Positions 16,693 through 26,264 of a stretch of 64,000 nt of DNA are shown here, one piece after another. Positions within the stretch are counted from its first letter, which is position 1, and every line of letters starts with the position of its first letter. Below the pieces are notes generated by a model. It saw only the letters and a list, made by a program, of their open reading frames with translations, ran no database searches and had not been told where the DNA came from. Source of the stretch: Dyella flava (GTDB lineage: Bacteria > Pseudomonadota > Gammaproteobacteria > Xanthomonadales > Rhodanobacteraceae); assembly GCF_016904955.1 (NCBI RefSeq), contig NZ_JADIKE010000039.1:496001-560000 (forward strand). Reading direction: 5' to 3'. Made by a program: the position numbers and the translations under genes.

Positions 16693-17709
16693 ATGGCCAC
16701 GACAGAGCTGGAACTACCCAAGGCCTATGGTGTTTCGCCCCTGAGCGCCGAATTACGCCGTACACCGGAAGACTTTCGTGTCGACGAAATCCTTGGCTAC
16801 GACGCTGATGGCGAAGGCGAGCATGCCTTGTTGTGGGTGGAAAAGCGTGGTGCGAACACGGATTGGGTGGCGCGCGAACTGGCAAGGTTTGCGGGTGTGT
16901 CACCGCTCAATGTCGGCTATGCGGGCCTGAAAGATCGGCATGCCGTGACCCGCCAGGCATTCACGGTGCAATTGGCAGGCAAGCCTGATCCGGACTGGTC
17001 CGCGTTTCCGCATGATGACGTGAAGGTGCTGGCGAGCACGCGACACAAGCGCAAGCTCAAACGCGGCGCCTTGCGCGGTAATCGCTTCGTCCTTGTATTG
17101 CGCAGCGTGCAAGGCGATCATGCCCACGCTGAGCAGGTCCTGCTGGCGATTGCATCACGCGGCGTACCCAATTATTTCGGGGAACAACGCTTTGGACGGG
17201 AAGGCGGCAATCTGGCCCAGGCACGTGCGATGTTTGCCGGGCGACGCGTTGACCGCGAGAAACGTTCGATTCTGCTCTCCGCCGCACGCTCACACATTTT
17301 CAACAGCGTGCTTGCTGAGCGCGTGGAGCGTGATGTCTGGGATAAACCGCTGGACGGAGAGATCTGGTCGCTGGCCGGTTCACGCTCCTGGTTCGGCCCG
17401 GAGCCGTTCGACGACACGCTTGCCACGCGTCTTGCGCAGGGCGATATCCATCCGTCCGGTCCGCTGTGGGGGCAGGGAGAGCCGCCCACGACGGCCGTGG
17501 CCGGGACGTTGGAACGTCAAGTTGCCGCGACTTTCGCTGATCTAGCCGAAGGCGTTGCCGCAGCGCGCATGGAGCAAGAGCGTCGCCCTCTGCGGCTGCT
17601 ACCAAAGGAATTGCACTGGCGCTGGCTGGATAACGAAACGCTGGAACTGAGTTTCGAATTGCCTGCGGGTGCGTACGCTACGGTCGTAGCACGTGAGTTG
17701 ATTGCATGA
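16693..17709 (+). CDS. truD: tRNA pseudouridine(13) synthase
   Basis: Converts U13 of tRNA-Glu to pseudouridine. The 338 residues show the catalytic aspartate in YAGLKDRHAVTRQ and the family motif GVPNYFGEQRFGREGGNL. The start ATG at 16693 gives the usual N-terminus leading into LRRTPEDFRVDEIL. In E. coli truD lies directly before surE; here two leftward genes separate them. Confidence 0.94.
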   Translation: MATTELELPKAYGVSPLSAELRRTPEDFRVDEILGYDADGEGEHALLWVEKRGANTDWVARELARFAGVSPLNVGYAGLKDRHAVTRQAFTVQLAGKPDPDWSAFPHDDVKVLASTRHKRKLKRGALRGNRFVLVLRSVQGDHAHAEQVLLAIASRGVPNYFGEQRFGREGGNLAQARAMFAGRRVDREKRSILLSAARSHIFNSVLAERVERDVWDKPLDGEIWSLAGSRSWFGPEPFDDTLATRLAQGDIHPSGPLWGQGEPPTTAVAGTLERQVAATFADLAEGVAAARMEQERRPLRLLPKELHWRWLDNETLELSFELPAGAYATVVARELIA

Positions 17710-17811
17710 ATATCATGCCTTGACGGCAAGTGAAGATGCTCACGACATGAGTGCCACGTGCAAGGCCCAGGGATGCGCGGATTTAAACCCGTAGGCCCAT
17801 ATGTGTATCGC

Positions 17812-18288
17812 TCAATCTGACGAACTTGAACGTATCAACGTCGCCATATCGTTGAGCAGCGCGCCATGCGTGGCAGGTTGTGCCTTGTTGGGATCGTTGT
17901 TGGCGCTGAATGGTCGGCTGCGCGGTAGCCAGTAAGGCGCCGTCAGATAAAACGGGAGACGATGGAGTGCATCTGCATTGGACACCGGCGTCAAACCAAG
18001 ATGGATGTTGGCAGGGCTCGTGAACCGATTGAGCGAAGCAGAAGTCGGCGAGCTGGTTTTCCAGTCACTGGCTTGAACTGGATTTTTGCCCCACGCATCA
18101 GGCGTGCTCGTGCCTGCGATAGGCAACGTCGGCATGCCTGCTAATTTTGGTAAGGGTGTTGAGTAACGAGTTTCCGCAGGTTTGTTTTGAAAACTTGTAG
18201 AGGGTGTAGCGGCATTCTGCGCGACTGCTTGTAACGACAGCGCCAGCCCACAGACGACCCCAACTGCGATGATGACCTTGCTTCCCAT
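17812..18288 (-). CDS. Unknown secreted protein
   Basis: I do not recognise this 158-residue protein. It begins with a clear Sec signal peptide (MGSKVIIAVGVVCGLALS) with probable cleavage after AVA near residue 23. The mature part of about 135 residues is rich in Pro, Ser, Thr and Asn with little predicted order, includes FYLTAPYWLPRSRPF near residue 115, and has no cysteine. A strong ribosome site, AAAGGAG seven bases before the ATG, supports expression. It is monocistronic on the strand opposite to truD and surE and sits inside an otherwise conserved gene order, which suggests a lineage-specific insertion. No function is proposed. Confidence 0.7.
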   Translation of the reverse strand: MGSKVIIAVGVVCGLALSLQAVAQNAATPSTSFQNKPAETRYSTPLPKLAGMPTLPIAGTSTPDAWGKNPVQASDWKTSSPTSASLNRFTSPANIHLGLTPVSNADALHRLPFYLTAPYWLPRSRPFSANNDPNKAQPATHGALLNDMATLIRSSSSD

Positions 18289-18424
18289 CAGTACACTCCT
18301 TTGCGATTCCTAAGCAATGTTTTGCTTTGGTTGGTTGGCATGCCCGCCGCCTGTCACTCGCAGTAAACGCTAGCAAAAAATCGTGCAGGTGACGCTTATC
18401 TTTGATGCATCGTATGGAAACCGT

Positions 18425-18982
18425 TCACGGGCGGCCTTTCGACTTCAAAAGTACGACTACCGCCCCTGTGCCACCCTGCATCGGACGGGCCGACGCAAAA
18501 GCAATGACATCGTCACGGCGGCGCAGCAGACGGTCAGTCAGGACCTTCAGGACCGGACCGCCGGCTTTTGAGCGTAACCCTTTGCCATGCACGATGCGTA
18601 CGCAGTGGATGCTACGCTCGGCGGCCTCGGCAAGAAAAGCCGAAATCGTTGCCTGGGCTGCCGCAGCATTCATCTGATGCAGATCAATCTCGTCCTGCAC
18701 GCTGAACTGGCCACGCTTGAGCTGGCGCAATAGCTTGGGCGGATAGCCGTCGCGTAGATAGCTCAACTCCTCGCCGACTTCCATCAATCCTGGATCAAAG
18801 GCCATGTCGAGCAGTTCACCGGGTACGGCTGCCTCGTCGGCCTCCAGCATGTACGGATGCGGCTCTGGCTTGGGCGCCGATGGGGGCGGTGGGACGGGGT
18901 CGAGCTGCCTCACTTCGCCGATCGCCTCGCGAAACAGCCGGCGGTCCTCTTCATTGATGGTAGTGGGCTTGTGACGCTTCAT
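18425..18982 (-). CDS. Smr-domain protein
   Basis: A 185-residue protein with a C-terminal Smr (small MutS-related) domain, a fold associated with nuclease activity in its relatives. Motifs are DEIDLHQMNAAAAQATI, the VRIVHGKGLRSK loop and the final GGTGAVVVLLK strand. The N-terminal half is charged and proline-rich (PVPPPPSAPKPEPHP), likely a flexible linker. It resembles the SmrA/SmrB-type stand-alone proteins; SmrB acts on collided ribosomes in E. coli, but whether this one does is unknown. It reads leftward, back-to-back with surE. Confidence 0.88.
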   Translation of the reverse strand: MKRHKPTTINEEDRRLFREAIGEVRQLDPVPPPPSAPKPEPHPYMLEADEAAVPGELLDMAFDPGLMEVGEELSYLRDGYPPKLLRQLKRGQFSVQDEIDLHQMNAAAAQATISAFLAEAAERSIHCVRIVHGKGLRSKAGGPVLKVLTDRLLRRRDDVIAFASARPMQGGTGAVVVLLKSKGRP

Positions 18983-19144
18983 CCGGTCATCCTAGCAACG
19001 ACCGACCGCGCAGGTGAAAATTCTGTGGGACGGGTTCTAAGTGGCGGTGAAACCGGCGGTCTGCTCGGTTAGACTCGTGCATCTAGGGAGCATGCGCAGC
19101 CACCTGTGGGCCGCACGCTGGCAATTGGCTTTGAACGGATCATG

Positions 19145-19936
19145 ATGCGAGTTCTGGTAAGCAACGACGATGGCGTGGACGCCCCGGGCATCCGCGTGCT
19201 CGCCGAGCGCCTTGGCGCGGTCGGCCAGGTCACGGTAGTGGCTCCTGATCGGGACCGCTCCGGCGCGAGCAATTCCTTGACGCTCGACGCGCCTATCCGG
19301 GCCTTGCGCATGGATAACGGTTATTACCGGGTGGCAGGCACGCCCACTGATTGCGTGCACCTGGCGCTGGCCGGCATGCTGGAAGACGAGCCGGATATCG
19401 TGGTGTCCGGTATCAACAATTCCGCCAATCTCGGCGATGACGTGATTTATTCCGGTACGGTTTCGGCGGCAATGGAAGGGCGCTTTCTCGGTTTGCCCGC
19501 CATTGCCGTGTCGCTGGTCAGCAAGGATCACAAGGGCGAGCATTACGACTCCGCGGCCAGGGCGGTGCTGCTGTTGATGGAGCGTCTGCTGGTCGATCCG
19601 CTGCCTGCCGATACCATTCTCAATGTCAATGTGCCGGACCTGCCGTGGGCCGATATTCAGGGCTTTGAAGTCACCCGCCTGGGCAAGCGGCACCGCTCCG
19701 CACCGTGTATCAAGCAGACTGATCCGCGTGGCAAGACCATCTGGTGGATCGGTCCGGCCGGCGACGTGGACGATGCCGGTCCCGGTACCGACTTCCACGC
19801 CGTGCGGCGTGGTTTCATTTCTGTCACACCCATCCATGTGGATCTCACCCGTTTCCAGGCGCTGGAAAAAGTGAGCACTTGGGTACATGCCTTGAGCGAT
19901 GGCATGGCTGACAAATCCGACGGTAAGGCCGCGTGA
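19145..19936 (+). CDS. surE: 5'/3'-nucleotidase SurE
   Basis: A metal-dependent nucleoside monophosphatase of stationary-phase survival. The 263 residues contain SNDDGVDAPGIRVLAE at the start, which binds the metal, and SGINNSANLGDDVIYSGTV, the other family hallmark. ATG 19145 is chosen since MRVLVSNDDG is the family N-terminus; ATG 19142 and an upstream GTG are in frame but less likely. Its stop overlaps the start of pcm, and pcm overlaps the next gene, so this is a tight operon. Confidence 0.95.
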   Translation: MRVLVSNDDGVDAPGIRVLAERLGAVGQVTVVAPDRDRSGASNSLTLDAPIRALRMDNGYYRVAGTPTDCVHLALAGMLEDEPDIVVSGINNSANLGDDVIYSGTVSAAMEGRFLGLPAIAVSLVSKDHKGEHYDSAARAVLLLMERLLVDPLPADTILNVNVPDLPWADIQGFEVTRLGKRHRSAPCIKQTDPRGKTIWWIGPAGDVDDAGPGTDFHAVRRGFISVTPIHVDLTRFQALEKVSTWVHALSDGMADKSDGKAA

Positions 19937-20625
19937 TGCATCCATTGCCGCCATCTGCATTGAAAGGCGAGGGCATGACCTCGCAACGTGCCCGCGACCG
20001 GCTGGTTGCCAAGCTGAAGGAAGAGGGCATTCGCGATCAGCGTGTGATCGATGTGATGCGTAACCTGCCGCGCCATCACTTTATCGACCAGGCCTTGCAT
20101 TCGCGGGCCTACGAAAACACCGCGCTGCCGATTGGCCACGGCCAGACTATTTCCCAGCCGTGGGTGGTGGCGCGCATGACCGAAGCGCTGCTAGAGCCCT
20201 TCGATGCGAAGTCGGGCCGTCCGCAAAAGGTGCTGGAGATTGGCACGGGGTCGGGTTATCAGGCCGTGGTGTTGGCCAACCTGGTGCCGCAGGTTTATAC
20301 GGTGGAACGCATCGAGGAGTTGTTGCGTCAGGCGCGCCGGCGCTTCCGCCAGTTGGGTATTGAGAACATTCGCTCACGTCACGATGACGGTAAGTTGGGC
20401 TGGGCGGCGGAGGCGCCGTTCGACGCCATCATCCTTACCGCCGCCGGCGATGCGATTCCCACCCAGGTGCTTGATCAATTGAGTCCCGACGGTGTGCTGG
20501 TCGCGCCGGTTGGTTCCCCCAGCAGCCAGACGCTGATCCGCATGCGTGGCGATGGCAAAGGAGATTTTGTGCAGGAAGAGTTGGCCGCAGTGAGTTTCGT
20601 ACCTTTGCTGGGTGGCATCGGCTGA
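19936..20625 (+). CDS. pcm: Protein-L-isoaspartate O-methyltransferase
   Basis: Repairs aged proteins by methylating isoaspartyl residues with S-adenosylmethionine. It shows the SAM-binding motif VLEIGTGSGYQAVVLA and the family's HGQTISQPWVVARMTE. An ATG at 19936 (229 residues) overlaps the surE stop; a GTG three bases earlier and an ATG at 19975 preceded by AAAGGCGAGG are alternatives. Related Xanthomonas proteins keep a similar N-terminal extension before MTSQR, which favours the earlier start. Confidence 0.93.
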   Translation: MHPLPPSALKGEGMTSQRARDRLVAKLKEEGIRDQRVIDVMRNLPRHHFIDQALHSRAYENTALPIGHGQTISQPWVVARMTEALLEPFDAKSGRPQKVLEIGTGSGYQAVVLANLVPQVYTVERIEELLRQARRRFRQLGIENIRSRHDDGKLGWAAEAPFDAIILTAAGDAIPTQVLDQLSPDGVLVAPVGSPSSQTLIRMRGDGKGDFVQEELAAVSFVPLLGGIG

Positions 20626-21233
20626 TGCGCCTGTTCGGAAGGTTGTATGCGCGTGTTCTGGTATGGGCGCGCGATCCAAGGGCGGTCTACTACCTGTGCG
20701 GATTGAGCTTCGTCGAAGCCTTCATCTTTCCGATCATGCCGGAAGTGATGTTGGCGCCGATGATGCTCGGCAAGCGCCACCGGGCCTTTTTCTACGCCAA
20801 CATAAGCCTGCTGTTTTCGCTGGTGGGTTCACTGGTGGGCTATTCCCTCGGCCACTGGGCTTTCCATGCACTGACGCCGTTGCTGCAGTCGCTGCACCTG
20901 TATGACCGGATCCAGATCGGGGTGGAAAATCTGCGTACGCAGATGAATCAGCATTGGCTGGAGTTGCTGCTGGTATTGACGCTTGCGGCCTTGCAGCCGG
21001 TGGTGCCGATGAAGTTTGTTACCTGGGCAGCAGGTATCGTCGGCGTGCCAGTGATTCCGTTCCTGATCTGCATATTGCTTGGACGCGGCAAGCGCGTGTG
21101 GTTGCTGGCCTTGTTGATTCGGCTGTTCGGCGAGCGTGCCGAGCGGATGCTGCATAAGCATGTCGAATGGATCGGCTGGGGCGCCCTGGTAGTGCTTGCA
21201 GCGCTCGCAGGCTGGTGGGTACTGAAGCATTAA
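20625..21233 (+). CDS. YqaA/DedA-family membrane protein
   Basis: A 202-residue polytopic membrane protein of the SNARE-associated (VTT/DedA) group, YqaA type. There are four to five hydrophobic stretches, and the motif FVEAFIFPIMPEVMLAPMML near residue 30 contains the conserved acidic and proline residues of the family. DedA proteins are linked to membrane homeostasis and lipid flipping, but the role of YqaA is unsettled. Its ATG overlaps the pcm stop (TGATG), and the nlpD reading frame follows closely. Confidence 0.85.
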   Translation: MRLFGRLYARVLVWARDPRAVYYLCGLSFVEAFIFPIMPEVMLAPMMLGKRHRAFFYANISLLFSLVGSLVGYSLGHWAFHALTPLLQSLHLYDRIQIGVENLRTQMNQHWLELLLVLTLAALQPVVPMKFVTWAAGIVGVPVIPFLICILLGRGKRVWLLALLIRLFGERAERMLHKHVEWIGWGALVVLAALAGWWVLKH

Positions 21234-21298
21234 CCGCTGGCAATCTTTCCCGCTGGGGCCGCATGAAAACTCTGTTAGACCCCGTTATGCTCACGCGC

Positions 21299-22207
21299 AT
21301 GAAAGGATTGATGCGATGGTCTGCCCTTACCACGATTGCGATACTCATGACCGGCTGCGCCCGCACGGTCGTGGTGCAACAGCCCCCCGGCGGGCAGGCT
21401 GTTGTGCGTCCCGTGCAAGCGGGTAATGCACCAGGCACTTATACGGTCGTCAAAGGCGACACGCTTTACTCCATCGCTTTTCGCAACGGCACCGACTTTC
21501 GTGCTGTTGCCCAGTTGAACGGCATCGCGCAGCCTTACACGATCTGGCCGGGGCAAGTATTGAAACTGCCCGGACACGCCGGTCCGGTTCCTGTGCGGAC
21601 AGCTCCCACTGTCGTTGTGGCGAAAGCACCGCCAGCACCGCAGCCTTCCAGCACTCCTGCACCGGTGTTCCAGGCTGTTCAAACAACGCCTGTGGGCACA
21701 CCACCAAGCCAGCCGCCCGCCACGGCGACCACCGTCGTACCGGTTGCCGGCGGTGCCCCTGCGGCGCCTGCTGCGATCGGCAATGCCGCGCCCGCCGCCA
21801 CGCCCATTATTGCCACCGGTGGTACGCGCAGTGCCGGAGGCGTCAAGTGGCGTTGGCCGGCATCCGGCGCGGTGATAGGCCGCTTCCAATCGGGTGCCGC
21901 GATACCGGGCGTCGATATTGCCGGCAAGGCGGGCGATCCCGTCGTGGCCGCAGCCGATGGCGTCGTGGTGTACAGCGGCAACGGCTTGGTCGGCTATGGC
22001 GAGCTGATCATCATCAAGCACAACGATAGCTTTCTCTCGGCCTACGGCCATAACCGCAAGCGCCTGGTTACCGAAGGCCAGCAGGTGAAGGCGGGTCAGC
22101 AGATCGCCGAAATGGGATCCAGTGGCAGCGCGCGCGATGAACTGCAGTTTCAGATCCGCAAGGACGGTAGCCCTGTCGATCCGCTTGATTACCTGCCTTC
22201 GCGGTAA
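21299..22207 (+). CDS. nlpD: Lipoprotein NlpD, amidase activator
   Basis: An outer-membrane lipoprotein that activates the amidase AmiC at the septum. With the start at 21299 it has 302 residues, a lipobox ending MTGC at Cys20, one LysM peptidoglycan-binding domain at about 46-90 (GTYTVVKGDTLYSIAF), a proline/alanine-rich linker, and a C-terminal M23 domain. The M23 domain is degenerate: HxxxD is replaced by GVDIAG and the HxH motif by LQFQI, as in E. coli NlpD, so it should not cut peptidoglycan itself. ATGs at 21263 and 21287 are also in frame. rpoS, which follows nlpD in E. coli, is absent here. Confidence 0.92.
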   Translation: MKGLMRWSALTTIAILMTGCARTVVVQQPPGGQAVVRPVQAGNAPGTYTVVKGDTLYSIAFRNGTDFRAVAQLNGIAQPYTIWPGQVLKLPGHAGPVPVRTAPTVVVAKAPPAPQPSSTPAPVFQAVQTTPVGTPPSQPPATATTVVPVAGGAPAAPAAIGNAAPAATPIIATGGTRSAGGVKWRWPASGAVIGRFQSGAAIPGVDIAGKAGDPVVAAADGVVVYSGNGLVGYGELIIIKHNDSFLSAYGHNRKRLVTEGQQVKAGQQIAEMGSSGSARDELQFQIRKDGSPVDPLDYLPSR

Positions 22208-22328
22208 GAAAAGCCAGGACAAGGAAGTTCAGCGAGTGATTTCGCTGTGCGCGTTGACATTGAATCTGGAGCGAAAGACAGAAGCCGATGGCGCTTCGCG
22301 GCTGGGTGCCTTTCTCTAGTTCCAGCGA

Positions 22329-22703
22329 CTAGGCCGGCAGGATAAAGGCGGCAACCACACGTCGTCCTTCGCTGGCCAGCAAGCCGTAGGTACGCGCCGC
22401 GGCAGCGTTATCCATGACCTCGACACCGATCCCTCGGCGCAGGAAGCCAGCCAGGAACGCAGCCGGGGGAAATTGCTGGCGCGACCCCGTGCCTAGCAAT
22501 ACCAGCTCCGGCTTCAGTTCCAGTATCCCGTCGACATGGCTTTCATCCAGGGCGAGCGCACTGGTTACCGGCCAATGTTCGACGGCGCGTTCGGGTGCCA
22601 GCAGGAAGCTGGTGGTCAGGTCACGATCCACCACGGTGATGGCATTGTTGGCGACCCGGCGTACAAACAGGAAATCACCCGGGCGCTCCAGCGAAAGATC
22701 CAT
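22329..22703 (-). CDS. Mth938-like domain protein
   Basis: A 124-residue single-domain protein of the Mth938/NDUFAF3-like family (formerly DUF498). The pattern ELVLLGTGSRQQFPP followed by GIGVEVMDNAAAARTYGLLA is typical. The human relative is an assembly factor for respiratory complex I; the bacterial role is not established. It lies nine bases downstream of yhbY on the same strand, so the two are probably co-transcribed. Confidence 0.85.
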   Translation of the reverse strand: MDLSLERPGDFLFVRRVANNAITVVDRDLTTSFLLAPERAVEHWPVTSALALDESHVDGILELKPELVLLGTGSRQQFPPAAFLAGFLRRGIGVEVMDNAAAARTYGLLASEGRRVVAAFILPA

Positions 22704-22712
22704 GATGTTTCC

Positions 22713-23009
22713 TCAGCGCGGCAAAGCCAGGCGGGGATCGTCCTCGTTGCGCCGGAACAGCACCACGATGTGACCGATCTGTTGCACGCTCTCCGCGCCG
22801 GTGCCATTGATCAGCGTATCGATCTGGGCCTCCCGCTCGTCCTTGTCGCCTCCGGACAGCTTCACCTTGACCAGCTCGTGATGCGAGAGCGCAAGGTCGA
22901 GCTCCTTCACCACTGCTTCGGTCGCACCCTTGGCACCCAGCAGGATCACCGGGTGGAGGTCGTGAGCGAGGCTGCGCAGATAGCGTCGCTGTGAAGGGGA
23001 AATAGCCAT
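22713..23009 (-). CDS. yhbY: Ribosome assembly RNA-binding protein YhbY
   Basis: A 98-residue CRM-domain protein that binds pre-50S ribosomal particles. It shows the conserved LRSLAHDLHPVILLGAKG with the GxxG loop that contacts RNA, and a basic N-terminus. It is divergent from rlmE, another 50S maturation gene, across a 77-base gap, as in E. coli. Confidence 0.93.
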   Translation of the reverse strand: MAISPSQRRYLRSLAHDLHPVILLGAKGATEAVVKELDLALSHHELVKVKLSGGDKDEREAQIDTLINGTGAESVQQIGHIVVLFRRNEDDPRLALPR

Positions 23010-23086
23010 GCGTTCAGTCTCGGATTCGCGAGCAGGGGACCTTAAAGGGTATCATGGTATCCCCCTGTTCCCGGCCGTTGCCGATC

Positions 23087-23733
23087 ATGCCTCGCAGCAA
23101 GAGCAGTTCCCGCTGGCTGCGGGAGCATTTCGATGATGTCTATGTAAAGAAGGCCCAGGCCGAGGGCCTGCGTTCCCGTGCCGTCTTCAAGCTGGAAGAA
23201 CTGATCGAGCGCGACCGCTTACTGAAGCCCGGCATGCGCGTCGTCGATCTGGGCGCTGCCCCTGGTGGCTGGTCGCAGCTGGTCCGGCAGCGCCTGGGCG
23301 ATAGTGGTACCGTGGTGGCACTGGACATCCTGCCCATGCAGGGTATCGCCGGGGTGGATTTCCTGCAGGGCGATTTTCGTGAAGAAAGTGTCTTGCGCGA
23401 ACTGGAATCACGCCTGGATGGCCAGAAGCTTGATCTTGTGCTGTCTGACATGGCCCCCAATATGAGTGGTGTGGCCTTGGCCGACCAGATCCGGGCGATG
23501 GACTTGGCCGAACTGGCGCTTGATTTCAGCCGGCACTGGCTCAAACCGGATGGAGCGTTTTTAATCAAATTGTTCCAGGGATCAGGCTTCGATGATTACC
23601 TACGCAGCTTGCGCGCGGAGTTTTCGCGCGTAAGTATGCGTAAACCTAAAGCCTCACGCGCGCGTTCGCGTGAGGTATATGCGCTGGCTACCGGATTCAA
23701 ACCGGGAGGCCGGCAAACTGGCGAGAACCGCGC

Positions 23734-23737
<4 letters not shown>
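23087..23737 (+). CDS. rlmE: 23S rRNA (uridine(2552)-2'-O)-methyltransferase
   Basis: Methylates the ribose of U2552 in the ribosomal A-loop, a late step in 50S maturation. The 216 residues show the SAM motif VVDLGAAPGGWSQ and the K-D-K-E catalytic set: Lys in SRAVFKLEEL, Asp in LSDMAPNMSG, Lys in FLIKLFQGSGFD and Glu in SREVYALA. ATG 23087 gives the family start MPRSKSSSRWLREH; an ATG 33 bases upstream is less likely. Its stop overlaps the ftsH start (ATGA). Confidence 0.96.
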
Positions 23738-25674
<1,937 letters not shown>

Positions 25675-25688
25675 GTTAGCACTTAGTG

Positions 25689-25718
25689 AAAAAAAGCCGC
25701 CTCCAGGGGCGGCTTTTT
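25689..25718 (+). terminator. Intrinsic terminator after ftsH
   Basis: Arms AAAAAGCCGCC and GGCGGCTTTTT with a short loop lie 15 bases past the ftsH stop. The A-run on the left and T-run on the right mean it could stop transcription from both sides, including leftward transcripts ending at the ArsC-like gene. The bases between 25719 and 25904 show no convincing gene. Confidence 0.85.
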
Positions 25719-25904
25719 CATGGCCGATGCAAACAGCGGCCGCTGTCGGAATTCGACGCTGGTACGTCGTTGGTTTTGAGCTTTGGCTCCGCCGCAAATT
25801 TGCCAGTCGCTGCGGCGAAAGCCGAAGTCAGAAAACATCATCGGGCCCCATGCTTGGTCGGGGCGACCGTGAGCAACGTCGGGCACCGATGCAGTGCCCC
25901 GGAT

Positions 25905-26255
25905 TTACCGTTTGAGAATGCCGAGCACGGTTTCCGGCGGACGCCCGATAACGGCTTTGCCATCGGCGACCACAATCGGGCGTTCAATCAGGCGCGGATG
26001 TTTGGCCATCGCATCGATCAACGTTGCGTCGTCCAGCGAATCGTTATCCAGGTGCAGCTCCTGGTAGACATCCTCGCCACTGCGTAACAACTGACGAGCG
26101 GTCATGCCAAGTTGTGACAGCAAGGTTTTCAGCTCGGCCGCGCTGGGCGGCGTTTCAAGGTAATGGATCACCTCGAAGGGTTTGCCGTGTTGTTCGAGCA
26201 GTGCCAACGCGCTGCGCGATTTCGAGCAGCGACTGTTGTGGTAAATGCGGATCAT
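25905..26255 (-). CDS. ArsC/YfgD-type arsenate reductase-like protein
   Basis: A 116-residue thioredoxin-fold protein of the ArsC family. The single active-site cysteine is in HNSRCSKSRSAL near residue 9, as in glutaredoxin-coupled arsenate reductases, and the later RPIVVADGKAVIGRPPE matches the family. No other ars gene is nearby, and the gene ends the scpA-scpB-rluB cluster, nine bases after rluB. It is therefore more like the housekeeping homologue YfgD than a dedicated arsenic-resistance enzyme. Confidence 0.87.
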   Translation of the reverse strand: MIRIYHNSRCSKSRSALALLEQHGKPFEVIHYLETPPSAAELKTLLSQLGMTARQLLRSGEDVYQELHLDNDSLDDATLIDAMAKHPRLIERPIVVADGKAVIGRPPETVLGILKR

Positions 26256-26264
26256 TGAAGCTGC

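Noticed and set aside
25683..26087. Short ORFs on both strands after ftsH
   Set aside because: They read through the ftsH terminator or into the ArsC-like gene, have no ribosome site and no family.
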